From Orychophragmus violaceus (lineage: Eukaryota > Streptophyta > Magnoliopsida > Brassicales > Brassicaceae): a DNA stretch of 64,000 nt. A program made the translations under genes and the position numbers. The notes beneath the pieces are model-generated. The model saw only the letters and a list, made by a program, of their open reading frames with translations, did not search any database and was not told the DNA's origin. Below are positions 11,175-21,054 of the stretch, one piece after another. The DNA lies in NCBI GenBank assembly GCA_030180135.1, contig CM058232.1, forward strand, positions 58,053,330-58,117,329, written 5' to 3'. Every line of letters starts with the position of its first letter. Position 1 is the stretch's first letter.

Positions 11175-13338
11175 TGACAAGTCCTATCCCGGCCATAGGG
11201 CCTAGACGGATGTCTCATATTGTACCCGTCCAGAAGGTACTTCCTATTTAAAAATTTTCCCTTTAGGACCAGTAATCCTCGGATCTTCCTATTGACTTCT
11301 AGTCTTAGATCGTTCATACTTAAACAATACGCAACGTAAATATTTATCTAACCTTTACATCGTTCTTCTAAAGAAAGATCCATCCGTGAACCTCAAGAGT
11401 TCTTGTTCCGTTTTCTCAAAACTCTTTCCGAGGTTCCACTCCTATATATCTATTCTAACCACCTAAGTCTTTACTTAGGTTGTTCCGTTCGCCAATTCCA
11501 TTCTAAACCATTACTTAGAATATTATTTGGCTGCTTAGAGTGTACCTTAGTCTTAGTAGCGAATCGATATGAAATCGGTTGAACATCCTTCTTCCTTTAT
11601 CCTTGCGCTCACTTTCACCGTTTAACTTCGTTCATTGAAATCCATAGAACAGATCCCCTTTGTACTTAGTCATTCAACCAACCATCCCCACATGACCGAG
11701 TACAAAAGAGATCTTCTAGTTCCTTTGGTTTGACCACTATACTCCTTTCCATTCCTTTGTTTCCTTTACTACCGTTCCCATTGATCAATCCGTTCAATTG
11801 CATCATCTCGTTGGTTGGAAGCAAGAGCCGATCACAGTAAGGTCTGATCCATGGTCAGTTTACCCATCACGCCAGGTCCAACCCGTGGTCGGATCAGCCC
11901 ATGGTCGGTGTCCATTGAATAACCTCATCAGGCTTCCTGGCCTTCGGTAAACTCCAATCGCGACCCGACCCATGCAACTGTCCTGCCTTCTTCCGCGACC
12001 CGACCATGCAATCGTTCTCGACTATAATCGCTACTCGTTCCTTTGCCGCTGAGACATGTTATTCCTTACTACGTCTCACCTGGTTATGACTGTCCCAACT
12101 TGGGCAGTCGCAACCATTCGTATCACACCCATGAACAGTCACGTCCGACCCACGAACAGTTATGTCCGACCCACGAACGGACGCGTTCGTCCACGTGTTC
12201 GTCCGTGAACCGGCACGTTCGTTCCACGTGTAGGAACGATTGTCTGCGAATGGTCTCGATCGTCCCACGTATGGGTACGATCGTTCGCGTCGCGATCGTC
12301 CCACGAACGGGTACGATCGTCCCGCGTTCGTCCGCGAAATTCCCACGGGCGGTTACGGATGACCCGCGTGTGCTTCAGACGTTCATGTATGACTTAAGGT
12401 CGTTTACGTACGATCCACGATCAATTATCTTGTCCGCGTATGAACTCGATCAACAAGAGTTCGAGTCTGATCGCCCCATGTATGGATATGGGCGACCCTT
12501 GTATCGATCGTACGTCCCACGGACGGTTACAGTCAACCGCAAACGAATACGGTCATCCCGCGTATCAAGCGTACGTCCTAAAGACGGTTACAGATGAACC
12601 GCGAACAACTACGGACGTCCCACGGTCTGTTACGATCGACCCGTGTTCGTCCGCGAGCGTCCCACAAACGGTTACATGGTTTTGCCTTCAAGCCTTCATG
12701 CATCTCTTCATCAGTTTTTAGGTATTGCCTCTTGTTTCCCAGCCTTGATTGCCCTAACAATCATCACAAATCTTCATCTTAGACCGCCAGCTAATACCCT
12801 TGAGTAATCCGGCCAAAATCTTCTTCTTTCTCTTCTTTTAATTGGCATTTGCCTTAAGAAAAATTATGGGTTTTTCCCTGGATAATTGATGTGCAAAAAT
12901 GGCTTACGAAGGGTGTATTTATAGGCTTCATCACGCCCATAAGCCCCCCTTGGTAAATGGGTGCCTTTTGTTGGCCGAAAGGGTGCCAACCATTGGTAAC
13001 CCTTTGGCTCAACCGCCCCTTGGATCAGCTAGTCACTAGCTGACCAGCTGACCTAGTAGGTCATCACTCCCTTCATCTAGGTTGAGCTGATTTCCAGCTG
13101 ACCCAGCTGACCAGCTGGATGTTCAGCTCATTTGAGCTGAACACTCCCTTCCCAACTCCTTTCCTCCTAGCTAAGCTCACATTCAGCAGAGCTTAGCTTC
13201 TTTTCTAGGCCATGGAACCCTTATTCTTAGTCTCTTAGACTTTTTTCACGTTCTGGTTTCATGCCTTATTCTAGTTTCATGCCTTATTCCCCCAAATCTT
13301 TTAGGGTGAGGTTAGTATCCCGGTTCGGAGATACTACA
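11175..13338. repeat. Solo LTR, 2164 bp, inserted in the gypsy protease
   Basis: It starts TGACAAGTCC, ends ATACTACA, and is flanked by the direct repeat AATTG (11170-11174 and 13339-13343). Removing it brings together the two halves of the protease sequence, which is the best evidence. No gag or pol is inside. A TATA-like CTATAAATA on the minus strand near 12915-12925 suggests the LTR points left. The centre (about 11830-12700) is a block of degenerate GC-rich repeats. Solo LTRs arise by recombination between the two LTRs of one element. Confidence 0.7.
11830..12700. repeat. Degenerate short repeats rich in GATCG and CCCACG words inside the solo LTR
   Basis: The block consists of imperfect copies of a 25-35 bp word around GATCGTCCCACGAACGG and GTCCGACCCACGAACAG, with frequent self-complementary cores. 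Because of the repeats, both strands are open for long stretches (12043-12597 plus, 12059-12346 minus), with Arg/Ser-rich translations that I regard as by-products. GC content is clearly above the surroundings. Confidence 0.65.
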
Positions 13339-13735
13339 AATTGTCCCGTCAAATATCATCTCTGCCTTAAGTTCCAGATGCCTGGTGGGGTCAAGACGAT
13401 TTGGGGAACATGGACAATCCACCCAGAGTTACACCCGATGAAAAGAACACGATCAACGAACAAATGAATCATAAAGAACCTACCGATCCCATTGGATAAA
13501 CAATCATATTCAAGTTTTCTTTGAAGGAGATTTGATCCTACGAAAAGTATTGCGCCCACCAATGACAAGAAAAATAGGGTCAGACTGAGGCGGACCATAT
13601 AAATTTAACAAAGAGATTCACCCTGGAGTGTACGAACTCGTCAACATGGAGAATGTCAGAATGCTAAGAGGATGGAGTGCAATGCATCTAAGTAAATCAA
13701 TTAAGCCAAGACTTCTGAACTTCTGGAAAAAATGA

Positions 13736-15556
13736 GAAACGACTTGAACTACGAGACGGCTTGATCCCGAGAGGGGTACGTAGGCAGCCGATATTTTGAT
13801 CGGTTCAGCTGTCCCCCTCTCAAAAAGGGGGTGTGGGTCGGTATATACCTATACTTCCGCATTGGAAATTCCAGAATTTTTGAAACGAAATTCGGACTCA
13901 AAGGCAACCTTCTCGGAATGTCCCGTTTGACATCTTACAACGAGAATTGATCCCGTCCTACGCGGCATGTCCATACTCGTACACATTCAGACCAGAGCTC
14001 GGATCAACGATCTAAAATGTTTGGCCATTTCTATGCTCAGCAATCTCGCTTAGAAAACTTAAATCTAGAGGCGGAAATCTCTGCTCGGACAAATCTGCTC
14101 AACTATCCGCTACGAAGGTACTCAGACGTCCGCAGAAAAGCTGCTCGGCTATCTGCAACAAAGGCTGCTCAACAAGTTGGCCTCTCCGCAACAAAAAAAC
14201 CCGATTGAATCAATTTGTGGCCTGCTCGGCGTCAAACTACACTGCTCTGCTAGCGATAAAAAATTTTCCCTTGCTGGTTTGGATAACTTCAAGATGTGCT
14301 CGGGTAGTCCACTCTGTGCACTCAACCCGTTAAACATTTCATTCAGCATTCCGTCGAAGGGCTCGGTTCACCAGATCGCAACCATAAAGCTTGACGCCAC
14401 TGCAAATGCTCAGCTCACCAATCATCGGAATTTACTAGTAAATAATAAATGACTTTGTTTTTATTTTCATTCGATTCACTTGTCTCTAAAGCAAATTTAA
14501 AATTCGAATTTCGTAACATAGCGAACCAATTCAATTCGTTAACTATTCCACTATCATATCACTCTGAGTCAAGTTTAGTGCGTTTGCATTTTTTCTCAGC
14601 ATTCTCTATCTCGTATGCTGCTGGCCAAAACAGACAAACATTCTCATCCTTTACGGATCCTAACCAATACGTTCTATATGTATTGAGGTTCTATTATATC
14701 CTCCAAACGGATAAAATCGCGCTATACAAAATCCGACCAAGTATACCTTGGTCTAATATCTACTAGGTATAACCTAGTTGATATTCATATCAGTTTACTA
14801 TCGACAACGGGAGTGTAATTCGATATGTCTCGCAAAATCTTAATCTAGAAGTAAATCCCTAAACCCAATAAACGCTTCCTAGCACACTGGTCTACGACGT
14901 CTCGGCCGATTATACCTTGGTATAATATTTGCTAGGTATATCCTAGTTGATATTCATATCAGTTTGCTATCGATAACCGAAATGTAAGTCGTGATGTCTC
15001 GCAAGTCCTAAACTCGAAGTAAATCTCTACGATGTCTCGACTGTGTATACCTTGGTCTAATATCCGCTAGGTATATCCTCACCGATATTTGTTTATAACT
15101 TACTACCGAAACGGATCTATAAGTCGAGTATATCTCGCTAGCCTTCAAACTCGGAGTACAACTCAAAATCCAATAAAACGCTTGTAAGCATGCTGGTCTT
15201 AATCATCATCTCAAAATGGGTACTAAGTCGAGTATATCTCACCAACCTTCGACTCAAAAATTAACTCGAAAACCAGTTTAACGCTTCCGAGCACACTGGT
15301 CTTGATCATCATAGATTTGTAAGTCGGGTATATACAGTCAACCTTTGAAATTAGAACCTGACTCAAAATCCGGAAAACACTTCTAAGCACACATCATCTC
15401 ACTACTGAAGTAGGTACATAAGTTGAGTATATATCGTTAACCTTTAAACTCGGAATATAACCCAAAATACTTCCAAGCTCTACAATCCCGAACAATATAA
15501 TCGATGAGCAAAGGATCGAACGCAGAAACAAAGTCACACTTTTTTTCGAGAACTAT
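13736..15556 (+). repeat. 3' region of the old gypsy element with direct repeats
   Basis: This starts with a segment seen after pol in Brassicaceae Tat/Athila elements (GAGAGGGGTACGTAGGCAGCC near 13775). From about 14740 it has direct repeats: TATACCTTGGTCTAATAT-type words at about 14741, 14915 and 15046 with a shared CTAGGTATATCCT block, then copies of AAGTCGAGTATATCTCGC and CGCTTCC...CACTGGTCT words at roughly 100-bp spacing to about 15480. Open frames at 14017-14452 and 14449-14766 show no recognisable motif. The stretch ends at the target site (actat) of the next insertion. Confidence 0.55.
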
Positions 15557-16769
15557 TGATATATCATGGTTTTTACCCAGTTTAGACCATGATATAGTTG
15601 TGTTTTAGTGTCTTTTGTCTTTGTTTAGAGTCTTTTACAGGTTTAATCAAGTTTGGAGCTAATTGGAGATATTTGGAGCATTTTGGGACTTTTGGGACGT
15701 TTTGGCCGAGAGATTAACTCACTGTCCGATTTATTGATCATGCATCGACCGACACACCTTGTGCATCGGTCGACACACTAGCGAGATGGGCCGTACGCGT
15801 CGGTTTAACAAGTTATGAAGATTTGCAAAGAGGCCCAGAATAGTTCCAGTATTTACACAGAAGCCCCAGCCGAGATTTGGCCTATATAATAGAGTTTTTA
15901 GTGTTTTAATTAGATACGCTTTACATTACGCTTTGATACTAATAGCTAAGAGATTTTTAGAGCTTTTGGGGCTGATCTATTTCCTGTATTCACTTATTTT
16001 GGAGAAGATTTCGAACCCCTTTATCTATTTAATTTCTTATATGCAATCTATTATTTCTTTGATTATGTTTTCATTAATCATGTCTGAGTAGATTCATAGT
16101 TGAGTTTAGGGTTTTTCACATAGGATTTCATGACTTGCTAGACTTGTTCAAATTCAGTTAAGGATTCATAACTATATCTGTTCTTCAATTTAATTGTGCT
16201 TAAAGCTAGTTCTAACCTGATCAATTAGAATCTAGATCTTAGGTTGCTAAATACGTCACGGAAGTGGGGTTTAGGAATCTGAACTAATTAAATTGGGCAA
16301 TTAAACTTTGCGCAAACGGAAGTTTGGTTTAGGATAATTGTGAACATATCAAACTTGGGATTAATGCTAGTTTAATCTGTTAGTTCTCGCAAACGAAAGT
16401 TTGGTTTGCTGCACTTAGACTTAGAGAATTATCGCAAAGGAATTTGGTTAATTCTATATCTGTGTTTTGAGTTCTAGAACTGTGCTTAATTAGATCCTTG
16501 CTGAATGAACTGTCTGCTTGTCTGATTTCCTGAGAATACCCTAGGCTTGACGCTTTTAGTTTATTGCTTCACAACCGTTAATCTCTGCTACTGTTTACTT
16601 TCTTGCTTCGCAATTTATTTACTTCACCATCTGCTTATTTCTAGTATTAATCTCTACGTTTCTGTTTCTATTGAGACCAAGTGTCCATGTGGATTCGATA
16701 GCCCTATATACTACTTTGACATTGCTGTTCACTTGCAGTTTAGAATAGGGTAAAACTTAGAACCTATCA
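15557..16769 (+). repeat. 5' LTR of the gag-only gypsy element
   Basis: It starts TGATATATCATGG and ends AACCTATCA, with the primer-binding site a few bases on. A TATA box (TATATAAT) lies at 15883-15890. Upstream at 15742-15775 is a pair of GCATCGACCGACAC / GCATCGGTCGACAC words related to the palindrome family in the leader. The LTR also contains three copies of a CGCAAACG(G/A)AAGTTTGGTTT-like or CGCAAAGGAATTTGGTT word (about 16310-16460). Confidence 0.9.
15883..15890 (+). promoter_or_regulatory. Candidate TATA box of the gag-only element
   Basis: TATATAAT in CCTATATAATAGAG, about 325 bp into the LTR, with the identical copy in the 3' LTR at 21381-21388. Placement fits an LTR promoter; no transcription evidence is available. 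Confidence 0.55.
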
Positions 16770-16775
16770 AGTTTT

Positions 16776-16793
16776 TGGCGCCGTTGCCGGGGA
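16776..16793 (+). promoter_or_regulatory. Primer-binding site of the gag-only element
   Basis: TGGCGCCGTTGCCGGGGA lies 6 bases after the LTR. It is the primer-binding sequence typical of Athila-lineage elements, usually assigned to tRNA-Asp, and confirms lineage and orientation. Confidence 0.85.
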
Positions 16794-16935
16794 CTCTTAG
16801 AGTCTTCGATAGGACCGAACTTAGGGTTTCTACTAGAAATTTTTCTTTTTGTTTTTGTTCTTTTTCGTTTTTATTTTTTTTTTGATTTTGCTAACTTTTT
16901 CTCCGATTTCTCTCTGTCGCAGGTACGAAATTCGC

Positions 16936-17025
16936 CTTGCGTCGATCGTTGCATACCTTGCGTCGATCGTCACTAGGCGATTCTGAGATTGAATCGATCG
17001 TTGCACTGATAGCATCGATCGTTGC
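16936..17025 (+). repeat. GATC-palindrome cluster in the leader of the gag-only element
   Basis: Four near-copies in 87 bp: GCGTCGATCGTTGC (16939-16952), GCGTCGATCGTCAC (16960-16973), GAATCGATCGTTGC (16991-17004) and GCATCGATCGTTGC (17012-17025). They lie between the primer-binding site and the gag start, where copia element C has a comparable cluster. Confidence 0.85.
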
Positions 17026-17045
17026 TGGACGATTACAGACAGTTT

Positions 17046-19697
17046 ATGCCAACGCAGAAAACTCGAAGTAATCCGAACTCGAGCTTGCTTAATCTCGGAC
17101 TAGAGGAACTTGGACGTCTAGAAAGGACTAACAGAAGAGAAAAGAGAGAGAGAATGGTACGAGAACGTTTGATCTTGATACCAGATGCTGAAGGTACCCT
17201 GAGGGACCAAGATGACAACCCGTACAATGCTGCTGGGCATCGGGTTGATGCTGAAGGGAATGTCATCCCTGATCCTCCTGAGCAACATCAACAGGAGCTG
17301 AACCGAAACCAGGGTCAAGGACAGGCCCAAGGTAGAGAGATGGTGGTTCATGAGAGGACACTAGCTGATTACAACAGACCTGATGAGTTTCATGCAAACC
17401 GAGCAGCTCTAGTGCTTCCTGCTTTTGAGAGGAATGATTTTGAGGTAAAGACCATCTACTACCAGCTGATGAGACAGATTTCTTTTCATGGTCTTCAAGC
17501 AGAGCAGCCTATGGATCACATTGACAAGTTTGAAGACATAGTCACTGGCATGAAGTATGAAGGAGTATGCCCGGACTATCTGTTCCTTAAGCTATTTCCG
17601 CACAGTCTTGCTGGAGACGCTAGTGCATGGCTGAGACAACTGGCACCTGGTCAGTATACTACTTGGGCAGCCTTAAAGAGTGAGTTCTTGCGTCACTTTT
17701 ATGATGATGCGCGCTCGGATCAGTCCAGACATGACATACTCACCTTTTCCCAAGGAGCTGTGGAGCCCTTGAAGACTGCCTGGATGAGATTTAAGCAGTA
17801 TCAGCGTGACTGTCCACACCATGGATTCACAGAAGTACAGCTGATTGGTATTTTCTTCAGAGGCATAGATCTCCCTTATCAGACTGCGCTGGATAATTCC
17901 AGTAGTGCTAATTTCAACACCAGGACTCCTACACAAGCTAAGCAGTTGATTGAGAACCTGATTGGCAGCAACAGTTGCAAGACAATGGATGAAAGGAGGA
18001 AGAAATCTGGTGGAACTGTAGAGAATTCTGATATAGCTAATATAAGATCCAGATTGGACACAGTCTACAATCTCCTGACTAGTAAGAAATCTGTCCACTT
18101 TGCCCAAGATGTAGAAGTGATTCAGGCTGAGGAGGAAACTCAGGAAGAAGATGTGAATTTCATAGGAGGTTCTGGTTTCCAAGGTAATAGATTTGGTAAT
18201 CAACAGGGGAACAAATTCTCCAATGGTGGACAGACTGGTGGTTTTCAGAAGACCTATGGACAAGGTACTCAGAGAACCTATGGATCTACATCCTATCAGA
18301 CTCCTCCTGCGCCTACAGCCCATGAGAGCAAAATGGAGGCTATGATGGAACAACTGATTGAGAGTCAGACCAAGATTTCTGTGGACTGCAACAAGAAGTT
18401 GGACGCTGTCTATGAAGACCTCAATGGGAAATTTGAGTCTCTGAGCACTCACATGAAGCAGTTGGACACTCAGGTAAACCAGATGTCCAGCTCACTGAAG
18501 GGAAAAGGAGTGGCAGACACTCATGTTAAGGCCTGGTCTGTGTGCATTAATGATGGATCTCACCTAGGTGAAAGATTTGAGCTAAGTACAGCTGAGTTGG
18601 TGACAGAACAGGAATTTTCGGATATTTGTGAAAAACTCTCGGGTGAAGTCTGCTGCAGTGCGTCGATCGATGCAACATCTGTGCCGATCGATACACCCGT
18701 CGGGATGGCAACGATCGACACACCCTTAGTGTCGGTCATTGCAGGGCGTGAATGGACAGAACTGTCGGATGATAATGACATAGATGCTGACTTGGAGCTT
18801 GATCGCCTATTCAATGGAGCCTCTGAGATTTCTCAACATGAGATCTACGAGCAGATCTTTAGACAACACTCCTCAGTGTCTGAAGTGATTAGGCAAGAGA
18901 TTGAAGAGCTGAAGAAATTAGAAGGTATTGGTGAAGAATTGGAAGAAATTCCAACTTCTGATGATCCACCTTATCATCCATGTGTGCAAAGGTACCTGAA
19001 CAAGATGTTGCCCCTGGATGATGATCTGAAAGACTGGGTGATAATAGTTCCTCAGCATATCAGTGATATTCTGCTAACTAAGGTCCCGAAGAAGCTATCT
19101 GATCCTGGAGTCTTTGTGCTGGATTGTTCTATCTTTGAGGATAGTTTTAGACGTTCTCTGTGTGATTTAGGAGCTGCTGGAAGTTTGATGCCTTACTCTG
19201 TGGCAGAGAAGCTGGGTATGCTGGATTTTACTCCCACTAGGACTTCTCTTGTTCTAGCTGATCAGTCCATACGAGTTCCTGAAGGACTCCTTATGGACAT
19301 TCCGGTGAGAGTTGGAAACTACTTAGTTCCAACGGACTTCCTTGTGCTGAAATATGATTGTGATCCGGATGAGGCATTATTGCTTGGGAGACCCTTTTTA
19401 GCTACAGCAGGAGCGTTGATTGATGTTAGGAACATCCTGATAGACCTCCATCTGGGAGATGAACCACTGCACTATGAGATGGATAAGCTGCGAAAGCCAC
19501 TGATAGATGGGCAGACATTCACCATAAGGGACGCAGATTTTGAGCAGCCTGATCATACCATGGTTATAGATCCTGGAGCACATTTCACTCCATCTTTTCT
19601 TGGACATGAGCATTCCGCAACAGCCTACTCACCACCTTGGATGAGGAGACTTGAACAGAGACAGAAAAAGTCTCTGTCAAGACCTCCTGGTACTTGA
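17046..19697 (+). CDS. Gag-protease polyprotein of the gag-only Athila-type element
   Basis: The ORF encodes 883 residues from the ATG at 17046; an in-frame extension upstream has no ATG. Residues about 145-305 are a Retrotrans_gag core (FEDIVTGMKYEGV, LFPHSLAGDASAWLRQL, LRHFYDDARSDQSRHDILTF). A Gly/Gln-rich linker and a heptad-like segment (about 430-490) follow. An aspartic-protease-like domain is at about 700-800 with CDLGAAGSLMP and LLLGRPFLAT; the DLGA active-site form is usual in Athila proteins. I see no CCHC knuckle. Residues 539-559 are encoded by a GATC-palindrome cluster (18660-18721). The frame is open throughout although the element lacks pol, so gag is apparently kept by selection. 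Gag would form the particle that packages the RNA. Confidence 0.88.
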   Translation: MPTQKTRSNPNSSLLNLGLEELGRLERTNRREKRERMVRERLILIPDAEGTLRDQDDNPYNAAGHRVDAEGNVIPDPPEQHQQELNRNQGQGQAQGREMVVHERTLADYNRPDEFHANRAALVLPAFERNDFEVKTIYYQLMRQISFHGLQAEQPMDHIDKFEDIVTGMKYEGVCPDYLFLKLFPHSLAGDASAWLRQLAPGQYTTWAALKSEFLRHFYDDARSDQSRHDILTFSQGAVEPLKTAWMRFKQYQRDCPHHGFTEVQLIGIFFRGIDLPYQTALDNSSSANFNTRTPTQAKQLIENLIGSNSCKTMDERRKKSGGTVENSDIANIRSRLDTVYNLLTSKKSVHFAQDVEVIQAEEETQEEDVNFIGGSGFQGNRFGNQQGNKFSNGGQTGGFQKTYGQGTQRTYGSTSYQTPPAPTAHESKMEAMMEQLIESQTKISVDCNKKLDAVYEDLNGKFESLSTHMKQLDTQVNQMSSSLKGKGVADTHVKAWSVCINDGSHLGERFELSTAELVTEQEFSDICEKLSGEVCCSASIDATSVPIDTPVGMATIDTPLVSVIAGREWTELSDDNDIDADLELDRLFNGASEISQHEIYEQIFRQHSSVSEVIRQEIEELKKLEGIGEELEEIPTSDDPPYHPCVQRYLNKMLPLDDDLKDWVIIVPQHISDILLTKVPKKLSDPGVFVLDCSIFEDSFRRSLCDLGAAGSLMPYSVAEKLGMLDFTPTRTSLVLADQSIRVPEGLLMDIPVRVGNYLVPTDFLVLKYDCDPDEALLLGRPFLATAGALIDVRNILIDLHLGDEPLHYEMDKLRKPLIDGQTFTIRDADFEQPDHTMVIDPGAHFTPSFLGHEHSATAYSPPWMRRLEQRQKKSLSRPPGT
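18656..18745 (+). repeat. GATC-palindrome cluster inside the gag reading frame
   Basis: GCGTCGATCGATGC (18660-18673), GCCGATCGATAC (18683-18694) and GCAACGATCGACAC (18708-18721) lie in frame between the gag linker and the protease. They encode SIDA, PIDT and TIDT repeats. The same words occur in the untranslated parts of the element, so the DNA or RNA sequence rather than the peptide is the likely conserved unit. Confidence 0.8.
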
Positions 19698-21054
19698 AAA
19701 TTCCCATCCGTCCGGTCAAGCTATTGACCTTAAACAAGCGCTGGGTGGGAGGCAACCCACCATTAGGTTCTGGTGTTTTTCTACTTAATTTTTGGTGTTT
19801 TTGTTAGGATTTTACGTTTGTTTTTGTTTCTGGTGAGTTTATGTTTGCAGGTCTCGGTTAAATCGCAGTGCAACGATCGACGCACTTCTGTGTCGATCGT
19901 CACAACACGAAAGGAATCGCATTGCAGCGATCGTTGCGGTCCTGAGCAACGATCGACTATACACGAAAATCGCCAAGTAACGGTCGATGCACTCAGTGCA
20001 ACGATCGATGCTCAGCGACAGAGGTAACCCGACAGACATAATTTCACCTTTTCAATTTTGATTTTCTTTTTACCGATCCTTCGCTGGACACTACTGGGGA
20101 CAGTGTGTCTTAAGTGTGGGGGAGGTGCTACTGACTTTTGTTTTCTGTTTTCTTAAGAGTCAGTCCGTTTTTCAAAAATTTTTTGTTTTATTGAGTCAAA
20201 ATTGTTTAAGTAAGAAACTATGATTTTCTGAGAAGATTTACAAGACTTGCAGGAACTTAAGTAACCATTGGGATGAAGTTGCAGGATCTATCTCTGACTG
20301 TTAGAAAACCCCATCACAGATCAACCTACTGGGAACACCCACATCACTTCAGGTATCAGAGGATCCTTTTACTGACTTCAACCTTAATACTGACTTAGAT
20401 TTCTCACATAAGGGCTTGGTATACTTTGTGTCGAATTCCCTTGTTAGTTCTGACACAGCCTGTAAACCTGTTCTATTTAGTTCCCTTCTCCCCTTCTATA
20501 AAGTAAAAAAAATAATAATAATAAACTGAGGATGAGTTAGTAACTCCGAAGTGGTCATGGGAATGGTAGCTGAAACTCTCATATCTTGTGTACCATGGAA
20601 TGTGTCCAAAGTACACCCCATAACGGGAAGAACACTGATAAAAAAAATAAAATGATACCCAGTGGGGAAAAATCAGTTGTTAAAGAAGGGAAATAGAAGA
20701 AAGGGACTAGAGAAAGATAGTATGGTGGTCTAGAGCTGATAAGGTAAGAATCCATGTGCCCTTTGATCGATACTCCTTAGGTGAGACCGCACTTAAATAC
20801 TTGCAGAAGTCAGTAGGGAGAATTTGAATGCTTGAATGTGATTGTGGAGTTTACCTAGGACAGTTGCTAAGTGTGGGGGAAGTACATTGTGGTCTTGATA
20901 TCCTGTGATTAATTTTTGCAGTGGTTTACTAAGGGGAATCTGAGTATTGTAGCTTCTAGGATGAAATGAGTTTCTGAAGAGTTTTCAAACCTCTTCACCA
21001 TGTTTTAGTTCTATGTTTTGCTTGAGGGCAAGCAAAGGCTAAGTGTGGGGGAGT
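19698..21054 (+). other. 3' region of the gag-only element with palindrome cluster and polypurine tract
   Basis: After the ORF, ACAAGCGCTGGGTGGGAGGC (19733 on) is a sequence normally found after pol in Athila elements, so pol appears to be deleted between protease and this point. At 19870-20011 there are five GATC words: GCAACGATCGACGC, GTGTCGATCGTCAC, GCAGCGATCGTTGC, GCAACGATCGACTA and GCAACGATCGATGC. The rest to 21054 has no gene. It contains an (ATA)n run near 20512 and three copies of TAAGTGTGGGGGAG-like purine tracts (about 20109, 20869, 21039), the last directly before the 3' LTR as the plus-strand primer. Confidence 0.75.

Larger units (their letters stand above)
10790..13735 (+). pseudogene. 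Protease of the old gypsy element joined to an integrase tail; RT core deleted
   Basis: The aspartic protease reads FEEIWIAGVVWPHNDPL, then ILVDTGSSVD with the catalytic Asp near 10926. After a frameshift it reads AIYNAIIGAPWINFMK up to 11174. It is interrupted there by a solo LTR and resumes at 13339 with YHLCLKF and GGVKTIWG. From about 13585 the frame reads GPYKFNKEIHPGVYEL and SAMHL, which is the C-terminal tail of a gypsy integrase. Reverse transcriptase, RNase H and the integrase core, normally more than 2 kb, are missing between about 13470 and 13585. The element therefore cannot copy itself. Confidence 0.65.

Noticed and set aside
12043..12597. 184-codon open frame with Arg/Ser-rich product
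   Set aside because: The region is a short-repeat array open on both strands in overlapping frames, with no domain. The ORF follows from repeat composition.
11184..13321. TATCCCGG as an 8-bp target-site duplication of a DNA transposon
   Set aside because: The AATTG duplication with TG...CA ends fits better and rejoins the protease sequence; the termini implied by TATCCCGG are not inverted repeats.
17673..18452. 259-codon minus-strand frame opposite the gag ORF
   Set aside because: It is a shadow of the plus-strand gag, which has clear domains; the antisense product has no recognisable motif.
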